NCBI GenBank assembly: GCA_003550325.1
Contig: QKWP01000666.1
Location: forward strand, 144,558 to 208,557
DNA length: 64,000 nucleotides
DNA from: Gigaspora rosea
Taxonomy: Eukaryota; Glomeromycota; Glomeromycetes; Diversisporales; Gigasporaceae
Direction of reading: 5' to 3'
The position numbers and the translations under genes were made by a program. Shown here one piece after another: positions 34,178 to 46,130 of the stretch; position 1 is the first letter of the stretch, and each line of letters begins with the position of its first letter. The notes under the pieces were generated by a model. That model did not search any database. It was not told the DNA's origin and worked only from the letters and a program-made list of their open reading frames with translations.

Positions 34178-35037
34178 CAAGGACGATGATTTTCTGCAAA
34201 ATGCAGAATACCACAGAATTTGCAGAATTTACACAGTTTTGCAGAAATTGGATTTTATCACGGATAATTGCAGAATTGACTTAAAATTTGACCAGGATCC
34301 AATCAAATTGCGAGTTTTAGCGGAGAGTTTCAAAGGATAGACAATCAATTGACGCAAAATACGAGCGTGGTCGTCGGAAAGCTTCGGAACATGAGTATTA
34401 TCCCAAGTTTTGAGTGCAGAAATAGGGTTTTTATTGCATAAATTTGAGTTTTGAGCGCAGTAACAGGGGTTTTTATTAGAGATGTTAAATTGCTTCTAAA
34501 TTGCTTTGTGTAACACAAATTTAAAATAATTTATTAAACCACAATGATAATCAAATTAATTTTTTTAATAAATAATTTAGATTAAAAATAATATAAACAA
34601 TAGATCTAATTACAAAAAAAAGTTAAAAATAATATTTGCATAAGAAATGTCTTTAAGCATTTTATAAGCAAATATGCTTCTGAGCAGTGCCTTAATAACA
34701 TTAAATAATTAATATTTGCAAATTAGACCAAATTTTTATTTTTTTAATAAATTTATTTTTTTAAAATTATTATAAACAATTTTAATACTGTAATTTTACA
34801 AAAAAATAAAAATAAAAAAAAAACATAAAACTAACAAAAAAAATTGTATTAAGCAGCTTGAGCATTTTATAAGCAATTTAATATCTCTAGTTTTATTGCA
34901 AAAATTTGAGTTTTGAGTGAGTAACAGAAGTGTTTATTGCAGAAATTTGCTAAAATTTTAGTTTAAAGATAATTGCAGAAATTAAATTTAATAACTACAG
35001 AATTTGAGTTTAATTACAATAGAAATCATTGTCCCTG
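34178..35037. mobile_element. hAT-like nonautonomous element (CAGGGACAATGATTTCT ends)
   Basis: The left end CAAGGACGATGATTTTCTGC is mirrored by the right end AGAAATCATTGTCCCTG. Flanking octamers are CCCCAATA (34170-34177) and CCCCGGTA (35038-35045), six of eight identical. GCAGAATTT-type words are concentrated near both ends. The centre is AT-rich. CAGGG ends with 8-bp flanks fit hAT. Confidence 0.65.
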
Positions 35038-35045
35038 CCCCGGTA

Positions 35046-35504
35046 GCACATAGTGATTAATGCGGCGCAGTATAAAATTGGTATCATGATGATCAGTTAT
35101 CACCTTTAGAAGATGGCTAAAGCCAGGTGTGTTTATATGTTTTTGAGTATTTAATTAAAATTAGGGTAATGGTTAGTTAGGGGTTAGGGTTAGAGCTTGT
35201 TTTATAAGTAAAATTGTCTTTTTGACATTTTTATTAATGCTTCTAGACAGATTAAAAGACATTAATTTCTTGTATTTTTGGCATTTTTCACATTTTTTTC
35301 TTTGTTTTGTCTCATCAGGCTGATCCGTAAAAATCAAATTTTATAATTTAATTGGCTTTTTATCACATAAACGATGACTTTCACATTTGGGTTTCTCATA
35401 GTTAAACCAATTTTTAATTAATAGTTTTATTGGTTTAATGATTATAATGGCTATATAATGAGTAAAACTATTAAATAGAATTTATTGAATTTAGTAATGA
35501 AAAT
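35046..35504. other. Intergenic with one telomere-like word
   Basis: TTAGGGGTTAGGGTTAG near 35175 is too short to be a telomere. It resembles the loop sequences of foldback elements. Nothing coding. Confidence 0.4.
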
Positions 35505-35945
35505 AGTTTTTTTGCTTCAATTTTTGGAATTTATAAAAAAGCTTATTTTTTTAAAACTTTAAAGCGATATAATTTTTGATTTACTGGTCCATTTTAAATG
35601 ATTTTACTACAAAAATGTTCATCTCTTTGAGATGATTCCAATAAGTCCAAAATCATAAAAATCCAATCACAGGGTCATGAGAAATGCACTATCAAATAGG
35701 TGATATATCTGAAATTGGTTTGATCTATATTAAACCAATTTCGGCTGCGTTACCTATTTGATAGCACATTTTCTTACATGTATAACCCTGTGATAGATTT
35801 TTATGATTTTTAGCTCCTTGGAATCGTCTTAAAGATACAAACAGTTTGGTAGTAAAATCATTTAAAATGGACCAGTAGATTAAAAATTATTTAGCTTTAA
35901 AGTTTTAAAAAAAAAGCTTTTTTTATAAATTCCAAAAATCGGAGC
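35505..35945. mobile_element. Foldback palindrome, arms about 210 bp
   Basis: The left arm (TTTTTGGAATTTATAAAAAA, CTGGTCCATTTTAAATGATT, AATCCAATCACAGGG, CACTATCAAATAGGTGA) is mirrored in order in the right arm (TTACCTATTTGATAGCACAT, AACCCTGTGATAGATTTTTA, AATCATTTAAAATGGACCAG, TATAAATTCCAAAAATC). The loop at about 35720 is short. No ORF. Confidence 0.75.
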
Positions 35946-36172
35946 ATATATCCTATTTATTCAAATAAAATAATATTTTACATGCTATAGCTATACAGAC
36001 TCTTTAACCCTCTACTAGGTTTTTTAAAAACTTTTTTTCACTTTATTATTCTTTCCATTTCTGTAGCCTAATACTTTTATTTTTTTCCTAATTCAGTTCT
36101 TAATTATATATAGCAGAATTGGCTCTGAGAAGGGCTCTTTACTATCTTACCTGTGCAAAGCAGTACCAAATT

Positions 36173-36541
36173 TTATATATAGTATTTATATACAATATTA
36201 TACCTGATATTGCTATAGGTCACATATTGATTAATACTATTATTCCTATAAAAAAGTGGTCTGTGTAAGCACATGTTTCTACAGAGAGATACGGCTAAAT
36301 GTGGAATAGGCAGATGTCCAGGTTTGTACATCGGTATACCATATTGGCATGTTAAATTGGTCTGAATTGAACTGTTTGTACAGACATTTTGGACTATAAA
36401 TAGACTAATTTTGCTGCACTTTACTAAACCAAAACTTAGGGTTTTGGCACAAGTAATTACATATAATATAATATGATAAAAAATGTGCATAGTATTGATA
36501 TATGCATTGGGTGGCATGTATATAAAATGTAATATAAGCAC
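36173..36541. repeat. Degenerate relative of the CACGTG element
   Basis: From CCTATAAAAAAGTGG at 36245 to about 36460 the order of words follows the other copies (GTGTAAGCACATG, TTGGTCTGAATTGAACTG, GACATTTTGGACTATAAATA, CTGCACTTTACTAAACC). It is strongly diverged and lacks a clear right end. A 122-residue minus-strand frame across it is a by-product. Confidence 0.5.
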
Positions 36542-36829
36542 TAATCTGTCACAGTTTGGTTTGTATTTTATACCTTTACATGCTATATAACATGTGCCTA
36601 TACAGACAATCTCGAGTCAACCTGTACCAATACCTGGTCTACTTTTCTTATTAAGTATATATGTGATCTTGTAATATAGCATAAATCTAAAAATTCTAAA
36701 AATCTAAACTATCTAATAATCCAATAAATCTAATATTAATAGAAGTTATATTATTTAGTTTATTTATCAGTCATAGAAATGTCACTTTGAAATAAGTTTA
36801 AAATAAAAATTATAATAAAAACATATGAA

Positions 36830-37700
36830 TTTACTATAAACTTTGAGCTAAAGATTCTTCTCAGCTTAACTAATTAACTTAAAATTAAATTTTACAAGCA
36901 TATAGAACAAGAAAAGAAAAAAATTAAGCTTAAAAACTGTATTAAAAAAATTTTGTTAATTTTGCACTTTTTCAAAATGTAACTTTGCAAAAAACAAAAA
37001 TTTACTATTTTTAAATTAGCAATTATGTGCAAAATCATGCTCTGAACAACTTTACTTAGGTGACCAAAGAAGGTTATCTTGCAAGAAAAATGGGTTTGCT
37101 ATATTCTTAAGTTAAAAATTTTTGTTTTGCAATAGATAATCTGCTTTGGGCCTCTAAGTAAACTTGTTTAGTAGGTATTTCTACTTGGTTTGAAATTACA
37201 ATGCATTTTCTTGAACCTTTTCTGAATGAAAAATAGGGATAAAGTTAAAGATAAATTTTTTAAATGAAAAATTTTTTTTCTAACTTAAACCCTATTTTTC
37301 ATTCAGAAAAGGTCCAAGAAACACTTCTGTTCTTAAGTGAGTAGAAATACCTGCTAAACAAGTTTACTTAGAGGCCAAGACAGGTTATTTTAATAAAAAA
37401 AGAGGTTTTATATTGCAAACCAAAAATTTTTAACTTTAGTATATAGCAAACCTATTTTTCTTACAAGTTAACCTTCTTTGGTCGCCTAAATAAAGTTGTT
37501 TAAAGCACGATTTTACATATAATTGCTAATTTAAAATTAGTAAATATTTGTTTTTAGCAATGTTACATTTTGAAAAAGTGCAAAATTGACAAAATTTCAA
37601 TACAGTTTTTATGCTCAAATTTTTCTTCTTTTCTTGTTCTATATGTTTGTAAAATTTAATTTTGAGTTAATTAGTTAAGCCAAAAAGGATCTTTAGCCCA
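36830..37700. mobile_element. Foldback palindrome, arms about 420 bp
   Basis: Centred near 37265, where a very AT-rich loop is flanked by CCTTTTCTGAATGAAAAATA and TATTTTTCATTCAGAAAAGG. The mirrored order runs outward through TAAACTTGTTTAGTAGG, ACCAAAGAAGGTTATCTTGC, TGCACTTTTTCAAAATGTAA and ACAAGCATATAGAACAAGAA. Many short words are conserved but not perfectly paired, so it is old. Confidence 0.75.
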
Positions 37701-39058
37701 AAGTATATAGCAGTTAACTAACTTGTCACACTATTTATGACTAAGTTTTTAGTTATATATAAATTTATAAAAAAACATATAAAATTATTATAAACTTTGA
37801 ATTTTGATGTTTCTTCCTCTATATAATAATTTAAAATTAAATTTTTTGGGAATATAGAGCAAGGAGGGAAGAAAAAATTGGGCTTAAAAATCAAATTAAA
37901 AGTTTGACATTTTTGCACAAAACGAAAATGTACTGTAAATGGCCAGATAAAAGATCCCCCTAGATAGTAGATCCATTAAGTACTATACCCGGGTGCAGAT
38001 CACATGATCTTCTTTAATTAAATGTGGTCCTTTTTTAAAATCTAAATTGCATATTATAAGTGCAAAATGTATGTGCGTTTTAAATTTTTACACTATATGA
38101 TATAAGCTCTCAGCTGCATACTATACCCGGGCTCTATTTTTTTTTTTAAATGGGCAATCCTGCTTTTATTATACGGGATACAAGTATATAACCCTAGGAT
38201 TTTTAGACTATTGTCTATATCCCCTTTCTATCACAATAAAGACTTATCCAGTTAACAAAATACCTAAATGCGATCTGCCGTAGTCAAGAATAGTCTCAAA
38301 TTTTGGTCTTCTAACACATAGAACACTTCAAATTATCACTGACAAGCTCTTGCTAGCTTTGTCAGGATTGCACCCTTTTCTTAAAATTTTTTTTCTTCAT
38401 AAAAGACAAAATAAAAAAGGTGGAAAATATCAATGAACTACCAAGAAAATGAAAAACAAAAACAAAGGACTAATACAAAAAAGAAAAAACATAAGAAAAA
38501 AGGCCAATCCTGACCTGGGAGAAGAAAAAAAGAAAGAAAACAAAGAAAAAGAAATGAAGCTGGCAACTACTATATTTAAAAATTATATGATACTGTGTAA
38601 GGAATTGCCTCATCTAAATATCATATATACATATTTAAAATAACAAAAGAAAAAAAGACTACGCCTAAAAGAACTTTCTAGAAAGAAATTTCATGCAAAT
38701 TACTCCAAAATATCTCATGTGTCATTCATTGTTTATCTCAAAAGACCCGATTTCACTTGTGACTTGATTCTAACTTGCTGAATTATGCTCGATTATATTG
38801 GGTTGGTTAACTGATTGACAATTTTGTTATCTGGTTCAAGTCACTAGTCAAAACATATTTTTTAGCTATTTACAAAGTGAAAAATGGGGTCGAAGTTAAA
38901 AAAAAATTTTTTTAGAAAAAATTTTTTTTTAACTTAAACACATTATTTATCTAGTAAATGCCTAAAAAAACGCGTTTTAATCTTAGTTATAAGTAAAATT
39001 GCATGCTGAACAACTTTGCTTAAGCGCCCAAAGTAGATATCTTAATAAAAAAAGGGGT

Positions 39059-40792
39059 TAGGCTTCTGAAGTTCAGTTCAGTTCAATAGAGGTTCAGGTT
39101 CAGGTTCAATGAACCTGAACCTGAACATGAACCTGCTCTAAAAGTTCAATACTGAACTGAACCTGAACTTAAAATTATTGAACATGAACCTGAACCTGAA
39201 CTTAAAAAGAGTTCAGTTCAGGTTCAGTTCAAGGTTCATGAACATGTTCAGGTTCATAATATATGCACATGTTTACCTAAATCACAAAGTTAGGAACAAT
39301 TAGTAAAATTTAGAAAATCATAAAAATTTGTATAATTTTATTAATAAAATTATATAAATTTCTATAATTCTTTAAATTTTACTAATCGGTCATAACTTCT
39401 TGCACTAAGTAAACTTGTTAAGCACCAAAAAATACATCAAATCGACATATTTTATTTTACTTTTCTTAAAATTTGAAGAAAAGATGCTTAATTTTGGAAA
39501 TTTTCATCAAAAATTCAAAATTAAGCATCTTTGACGCAAATTTTAAGGAAAATAAAATAAAATATACCGAAATGATGTATTTTTTGGTGCTAAACAAGTT
39601 TACTTAGATCAAGAAGTTATGATCAATTAGTAAAATTTAGAGAATCATAGAAATTTGTATAATTTTATTAATAAAATTATACAAATTTCTATGATTCTCT
39701 AAATTTTACTAATTGATCATAACTTCTTGCACTAAGTAAACTTGTTAAGCACCAAAAAATACATCAAATCGGCATATTTTATTTTACTTTTCTTAAAATT
39801 TGAAGAAAAGATGCTTAATTTTGGAAATTTTCATCAAAAATTCAAAATTAAGCATCTTTGACGCAAATTTTAAGGAAAATAAAATAAAATATACCGAAAT
39901 GATGTATTTTTTGGTGCTAAACAAGTTTACTTAGATCAAGAAGTTATGATCAATTAGTAAAATTTAGAGAATCATAGAAATTTGTATAATTTTATTAATA
40001 AAATTATACAAATTTCTATGATTCTCTAAATTTTACTAATTGATCATAACTTCTTGCACTAAGTAAACTTGTTAAGCACCAAAAAATACATCAAATCGGC
40101 ATATTTTATTTTACTTTTCTTAAAATTTGAAGAAAAGATGCTTAATTTTGGAAATTTTCATCAAAAATTCAAAATTAAGCATCTTTGACGCAAATTTTAA
40201 GGAAAATAAAATAAAATATACCGAAATGATGTATTTTTTGGTGCTAAACAAGTTTACTTAGATCAAGAAGTTATGATCAATTAGTAAAATTTAGAGAATC
40301 ATAGAAATTTGTATAATTTTATTAATAAAATTATACAAAATGCTATGATTCTCTAAATTTTATTAACTGATTTATACTTCTCTCTCTAAGTAAACTTGTT
40401 CAGTATCAAAAATACATATATCTTTATTCAGACTCAAACTAGTTTGCGAAATTCGGACTAGCCTGACCAAACTTATAATCGAGTTTGAGTTTAGTATAAA
40501 GTTTTAATAATAAAATTTAGAATTTGAGTCTGGTCTGGACCAGACCAAACCCGGACCCAAACTTAGAATTACTAGTTCATATGAACACCAGACTGAACCT
40601 GAACATGTTCATGAACTTATGAACTGAACCTGAACTGAACCTGAACCAGCTCTAAAAGTTCAATACTGAACCTGAACCTGAACATGTTTTAAAAAATGTC
40701 CAGGTTCAGGTTCAATGCTGAACCTGAACCTGAACCTGAACTTGACCTAAGTTCAGTTCAGTTCAGGTTCATAGAAACACTAAAAGGGGTTT
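39059..40792. mobile_element. hAT-like element with GAACCT arrays, exact 8-bp target duplication
   Basis: AAAGGGGT at 39051-39058 and 40793-40800 is an exact direct repeat. The ends are TAGGCTTCTGAAGTTCAG and, inverted, TAGTGTTTCTATGAACC. The subterminal 150-200 bases on each side are arrays of GTTCAG/GAACCT words. The middle is the 327-bp tandem array. At 37391-37415 the related foldback reads AATAAAAAAAGAGGTTTTAT without interruption, a paralogous empty site. There is no transposase, so it is nonautonomous. Confidence 0.8.
39290..40385. repeat. 327-bp palindromic tandem array, about 3.3 units
   Basis: CATAACTTCTTGCACTAAGT recurs at 39391, 39718 and 40045, a period of exactly 327. Each unit contains two hairpins: one about TTTTATTAATAAAATTATAC with long arms (AGAGAATCATAGAAATTTGT), and one about TTTTCATCAAAAATTC with arms AAAGATGCTTAATTTTG. 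The later units look identical base for base over hundreds of bases, so the amplification is recent. Confidence 0.92.
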
Positions 40793-41118
40793 TATATTGA
40801 AAATTCAAAAAATTTTACTTTAATATATAGGTAACCCATTTTTCTTACAAGGTAACCTACTTTGGTCGTCTAAGTAAAGTTGTTCAAGGCATGATTTTAC
40901 ATATATTTATTGCTTTAAAATTGTTTAAATATTTTGTTTTAGTGAAGTTACATTTTTGTTTTGTGCAAAATTGGCAAAATTTTAATTCTTCTCCTCTTGT
41001 TCTATATACTCGAAAAATTTAATTTTAAGTTAATATGTAGAAGAAGAAACACCATAGATTCAAAGCTTATAGTAATTTTATATTTTTTTTAGGACTCCAG
41101 GCATCTCTTATATAGGTC

Positions 41119-41628
41119 ATAACTATAGATGCTGGTGAAATTAAACCATTTCACTAGGTGAAATAGTGAAATAGTTTCACTAGAATTATACCAAAATAAA
41201 ATTTTGGTAAAATAGTGAAATTGGTGAAATTGGTAAAATAGTGAAATAGTGAAATTGGTAAAATTGGTAAAATTGATAAATTTGGTAAATTGGTAAAATG
41301 GTGAATTGGTGAAAATGGTAAATTGTAAAAACATAAAATGTAAAAATTTGAACAAAAACCTAACTTTTGAAAAGCAAATACAGTCCAAATTCCAGACGGA
41401 AATAATTTCAGACTCTGGAAATTTACCATTTCACTATTCAACCATTTCACTATTTTACTATCTCATCATTTCACTAATTCACCAATTTACCATTTCACCA
41501 ATTCACCAATTACACTAATTATACCAATTCACTAGTTACACCAATTATACTATTGCCAGATTGGTGATTGGTGAAATGATGAAATCATTTTACCACTTTG
41601 ATTTAATTTCATCAGCATCTATAGTTAT
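41119..41628. mobile_element. TIR element built of GGTGAAAT words
   Basis: ATAACTATAGATGCTGGTGA and TCATCAGCATCTATAGTTAT are its inverted ends. The left half is filled with GTGAAATTGGTAAAATAG words and the right half with the reverse complements (TTCACCAATTTACCATTTC). Phe/Thr-rich minus-strand frames here come from the repeat. Confidence 0.75.
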
Positions 41629-41914
41629 TGGCCAATTTTGGCTCAATTTGCTGAAAATGACAAAATATATTTGTTTAAATATTTTTAATCTAGTGATCAA
41701 AATTGAATAAACTTTTTTTAGTTAAATGCATCTCACTAAAAGCTTCATTTTTAAAAAAACTTTGTTCAAATTGGTTCACCAGATGCCAAGATAATTGGCA
41801 AAAACTTTTTTTGTTTCTTAAATTTTAGGGGCTTTTGCTAAAAAAAACAAGTATGACCTCTATACTAGATGTTCGGGGTCTTGTTTTTTTTATAAATTTA
41901 TATTTAACTAAAAC

Positions 41915-42857
41915 TTAGATGGCGACTTAGTGAGTTGGATATGTTGTCAATCCCAAGTAGTAGTAATTACAAATATGAAGTTCAAATCCCACCAGAGATG
42001 TTTTTGAAAATTATATCTGTATTACAGCAACCTGGACTAGTAAACCAAGCCGGATCAGTAGATCTGTAACCTGGGTCACACCAAAGGTGCATTGGATTTT
42101 TGTAATACCAATGAATATTTTGGGAGCTTTGTAGCATTCATGCATACATGAAGGAATGCAAACTGATATTGGGCAGTACAAACCCTCGATAAGTTTAAAG
42201 TGCATATAAAGATTTTCTGGGGCACAAAAAAGGGAAGTATGCTTGGCAAGACCCAAACAAAGAGATAGCCAACTTTCAATTGTACTTGAATAGAAATTGG
42301 ATAGGAAGCTGATTTATGACAAAAGGGCTCATAGTGGGGCCCTACTAATTAGACCGCCAAGTTGCACCAGAGGAAAAGGACATGTGTTTTAGAATTGTGC
42401 ACCAAGAGGAGTGAGACCTTAGGCATATAGAGCCTGGCAGACTGACCCTTCTGGGTCTTTAAATTGGAAGTAGGAATGCAACCAGAAGAGGAATAGAAGG
42501 AAGTACTGGGGTTGGTGAACTTTGCAAGAGTATGCATAATGCTATAGATACTAGTAGAAAGATAGTGGCTTAAGATATGGTTAGGTTACAGCAGCATTTA
42601 AGAGATAGCTTGAGATACAAACCTGGTAGTGGCAGCACTACAGGTACTACTAGAGGACAAGCAATATGTACAAAAACCAAGTTGAGTATATAAGTGGCAC
42701 TTATAGGATGCTCTAGTATACTTAGATTATAGATAAATAGTCTAAGTATTGGTACTTAATAGTTGTAGAGATTAATTTAATAGGTATAGATGTTGTAATG
42801 ATAACTATACTTAATAAAGTCTAAAGCATGAGCTTATATTGAATATCAAAAAAAAAA
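41915..42857 (+). mobile_element. Possible tRNA-derived SINE-like retroelement
   Basis: GGCGACTTAGTGAGTTGG (41921) resembles an internal A box. AAGTTCAAATCCC (41979) resembles a B box, about 50 bases downstream, a tRNA-like spacing. A short A run ends the segment near 42857. At over 900 bases it is long for a SINE, and no target duplication was found, so the 3' limit is uncertain. Confidence 0.3.
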
Positions 42858-42890
42858 ACTCAGTTATAAATAGTGTGACAAGTCAGTTGA

Positions 42891-43675
42891 CTAATATAGT
42901 CAGTTCTTTTTAAGTTTATCCCTTTGGGACCACACTTTAATAACGAGCATATAGAGAATAATAAGAAAAAGTGCATTTATATAGAGGTCAAGTACCAGTA
43001 TCAGAGATGATACTAAAACCTTTTTTGGCAATTATGAGAGTTTTGGGTTACAGATTGTAGTTTCTAAAACCTTATCTAAAACTCAAAACCTTAACTAAAA
43101 CCTAAAACCTTGACCGAAACCTAAAACCTCAACTGAAACCCTGAAACTGCCAAAATATTAATAATTTATTTGTTTATTCTCTCCCAAGTTGGTGCTAAAA
43201 CCTTTTTGTACCAAATCTGAAAGTTTCAGGCCTCATATATAATTTCTGAACCTTGTCTGAAACTTGAAATCTCACCCAACACCCGAAACCTTATTCAAAA
43301 CCTTACCTAAATACCAAAAACTATCCAAACCTCTATATATATTTATTGCATTAATGTGTATATATCTCTTTTAAATGCACTGATGTATACTATATATTTC
43401 TTCAATATAAATTAATTGCATTGATGTAAATTACATATTTCCTTAAAGAATACAATAAAATTTGAGAACTGCACTCTGCTAGTTTCGGCACTGGGAGAGT
43501 GCTAAAGAGACAATACGCTAAATAAAGTTAGTTTTAAAAATGTACAAGGCTGTTATATAGGGGCAAAAGCTCTAAAATTAAAAAAAAAGAAAGTTTACAA
43601 GTTTTAATATAGATGAGATCCAGTGAAAATGTATAAAGACCCATAATACTAAGTCAAAATCTATTAACAAGAAAG
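42891..43675. other. Intergenic with CCTAAAACC-type words
   Basis: Around 43065-43330 words such as AAACCTTAACTAAAACCTAAAA recur, echoing the GAAACC arrays of the element at 50490. No gene is seen. Confidence 0.4.
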
Positions 43676-44700
43676 ATGTCACAAGAAAGCTCAACTGTCT
43701 CAATAGAGTTAGAACAAGGACAGAAAAAGCAAGCAAAAACCTCTAATAACATGTCTGTAGATTGGGCAGAAGATGTGGACCTAGAATTCGCTATGAGAGA
43801 GGACCCAACAGACACAGGTTCAAGCTCCTCTGAAGAAAAGGAAAATTCGCCAGGAAATATTTTAGAAAAACTGTAGAGAATGCTGATATAATAAATATGA
43901 TCATGCAAAATAATGATCTGAGCCAGAATTTGGGTGATAATACAATAAATTTAGGGATTAAATCATCTGAAGGCCATCAGTGGTCTAGTTTATTTATTAA
44001 ACTAAGAAGTGGTAGGCCAACATACTCTGATTTTGCCCCCAGAGACAGAATCCATACAAAAAATGACAAAATTTTGAAAACATTTTAATTAATATTGTAG
44101 GTGCTTTATATGCAAAAATAGGAAATAATTTTATTGCAGCTAGGCTGCATTATAAAAAGGAAAGCATCTATACCTCGAGTTTGTTTTTACCAATCAGGAG
44201 AAGCAACAATTTTATGCTATAAATAGAATTGTTTCTTCAATTAAACCCTTGGTTTATAAAAGAACACTAGCATGCACAAACCAAGATTGTTATTTCAAGA
44301 CATCAGATGACCCAGACCTCATTAAGAGAATCCCTAGACATATTCACATATAGGACCAGAAAATCACTTTGCAGTGGAAAGAGGCTCCAAAGTTTGTTTT
44401 TACTATAACAAAGAAGAGCATATTATAAGGAACTATAAAAAGCTCAAAAAGTTGGTTAAATTCAGACAATAGCAAAGAGGTGTGTAGAATGCAAGCGAAT
44501 GATCAAGCGAAAATACAAAGTCAGAATGGAATAATCTTTAGTATGGATAACCCATATATAACTGATGAAGCACAAAGTTTAAGCAAGAAAGTAATATATG
44601 ATGAAAATAGTGAAAACTCTGAACAGGCAGCAAATAGAATTTTCTGGTTAATCAAATTGATGAAGTCTTACAAGAAGAGGCTAACATAGTAAATACCTTA
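43676..44700 (+). pseudogene. LINE ORF1 (gag-like) remnant
   Basis: Open pieces at 43676-43876, 43897-44088 and 44480-44689 follow each other through stops. Near 44370-44450 the frame reads GSKVCFYYNKEEHIIRNYKK. This is a CCHC zinc-knuckle layout in which only the first Cys and the His remain and two Cys are now Tyr. An acidic Ser/Glu-rich segment precedes it. ORF1 proteins of non-LTR retrotransposons bind their RNA. This one is broken. Confidence 0.6.
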
Positions 44701-45047
44701 GAAAGTGAGAAAGTAAAGGCAGTTGATACTATTTTTGTTGGGTCTAAAGAAGAAATTGGTACAGAGGATGTTGCTTAAAAGCTCCAAAAGGCAGAGGAAA
44801 TGGAGATAATAGTAGAAACAGATATTGAATCAAAGCAAATAGTTTGACAATGAAGGATTTATTCAAGTAACTAGCAAAAGAAATAAGAAAAAAATTGGTA
44901 ACTCAGCAATAGACAAAAGGCTTTCCTCATATGACAAGGATAAAGGATTTAAAAAAGGCAAAACCTTATCAGGTAGATAATTATAGTATATATCATAATA
45001 ATTATAGATTGGATAAGCAAATTTATTTAATTTTTTTTTGCATATAT

Positions 45048-46130
45048 GCATAATACGATCAAAATAGCAACCCTAAATGTCAAGGGTTTGAATAACAAAC
45101 AAAAATTTCAAAAGACTATAACTTTGTTAAAATCATATAAATTAGATTTAATTTTAATACTTTTATAACTACTCTATTAGAAATTTTTTGGCTTAGCAGT
45201 GTATGTATAACTCACATTGGAAATCAAAAACAGCAATACTAGCAAGAAGAAAGGAGATTAAGTTTGAGGAGATAAAAAAATTATTTAATGAATGAGTTTT
45301 ATCGACAAGATTTAATTTTAAACAATGGTTCTACTAGTTACTAATATATATGCACCTCCAAATATAGAAGACCAAATTACATTCTTTAATAATTGGCTTT
45401 TGCAGATATTATGAAGAGGTTATTAATATTGTAGCTAGGGATCTTGACATAAATCTAAATCTATATGAAAACAAAATTAGTCATACAGAGCTATATAACA
45501 ATTTGTCACATGAGATTTTAAGACAGAAAATGCAGGAGTATGTAGATACAGCAGAGATAATAGGGCCAACTCTTTTTTACCTTTTATCAAAGAACACATA
45601 GAAGCCACTTAATGGCTACTCGTTGGATTATATATTTATAGACATAAATTATGTTCAATATTGTAAGGGAGTCACTTTTTGGTTTGGTAACTTTGACCAT
45701 TTATTAGTTGAATGCAAGTTGAAGAACTTTTCAAGAGCTGCATTTTGGAAATTTGAAAAAAGGTATTGGTCTAATAAAAGAATTAGAGAAGAAGTTGAGA
45801 GGAACTACGCAACATTAAAGATGTAAGCAAATGGGATTTTCACAAATGTGTTATTCAGTCTTGATTATCAGGGCCTATAAATCACAGACTGCTCTATAAA
45901 ATAAAATTCAAAAACTTCACAAAAGGCTTATAGAAGTAAATATGAAAATTACACATAGCGACAAGTACGAGGATTTACAGTTAGTAGCTAAAAATATACA
46001 ATAACAGTTGCAAGGGAGCTATCTATATTAGCTAAAAATTGGCAAACTAGATCGAAGATTAAATAGAAGTTTATATTCTGACAATCAAGATTGCTTTTGC
46101 ATGCATCAGTTTTTTTACTTACTATATAAA
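45048..46130 (+). pseudogene. LINE ORF2 remnant: APE-type endonuclease, no reverse transcriptase
   Basis: Starting at ATG 45045-45055 the frame reads IKIATLNVKGLNNKQKFQK, the N-terminus of an apurinic-type endonuclease. The C-terminal part survives at 45600-45826 (YSLDYIFIDINYVQYC, then FGNFDHLLVECKL, carrying the DH of the SDH motif). Stops and frameshifts lie between. After about 46130 the similarity ends at the 46195 element, and no reverse-transcriptase motif was found. It is a truncated, dead non-LTR retrotransposon. Confidence 0.7.

Larger units (their letters stand above)
37713..42890. mobile_element. Large composite TIR region related to the palindrome at 36830
   Basis: Outer ends AACTTGTCACACTATTTATG at 37719 and ATAAATAGTGTGACAAGTCA at 42866 are inverted. 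Further paired blocks are 37770-37930 with 40930-41090 (GGGAATATAGAGCAAGG against TCTTGTTCTATATACTCG), and 38880-39050 with 40800-40920. The interior contains a hAT-like element, a GGTGAAAT element and a SINE-like stretch. The blocks resemble the foldback at 36830-37700. An open frame at 38449-38643 is Lys-rich low complexity and is not called a gene. Confidence 0.45.

Noticed and set aside
34077..34340. Open reading frame of 87 codons
   Set aside because: It crosses the left boundary of the hAT-like element at 34178, so it cannot be an ancestral gene.
35170..35200. Interstitial telomere (TTAGGG words; also near 46605 and 50925)
   Set aside because: Only two or three units each time. They sit in element loops or interiors and are consistent with chance or with motif-array elements.
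36173..36541. 122-residue minus-strand frame
   Set aside because: It covers a degenerate CACGTG-type element and has no protein-like pattern. The matching part of copies 1 and 2 is not open in this frame.
41089..41450. Two Phe/Thr-rich minus-strand frames
   Set aside because: They are translations of GGTGAAAT repeats in the TIR element 41119-41628.
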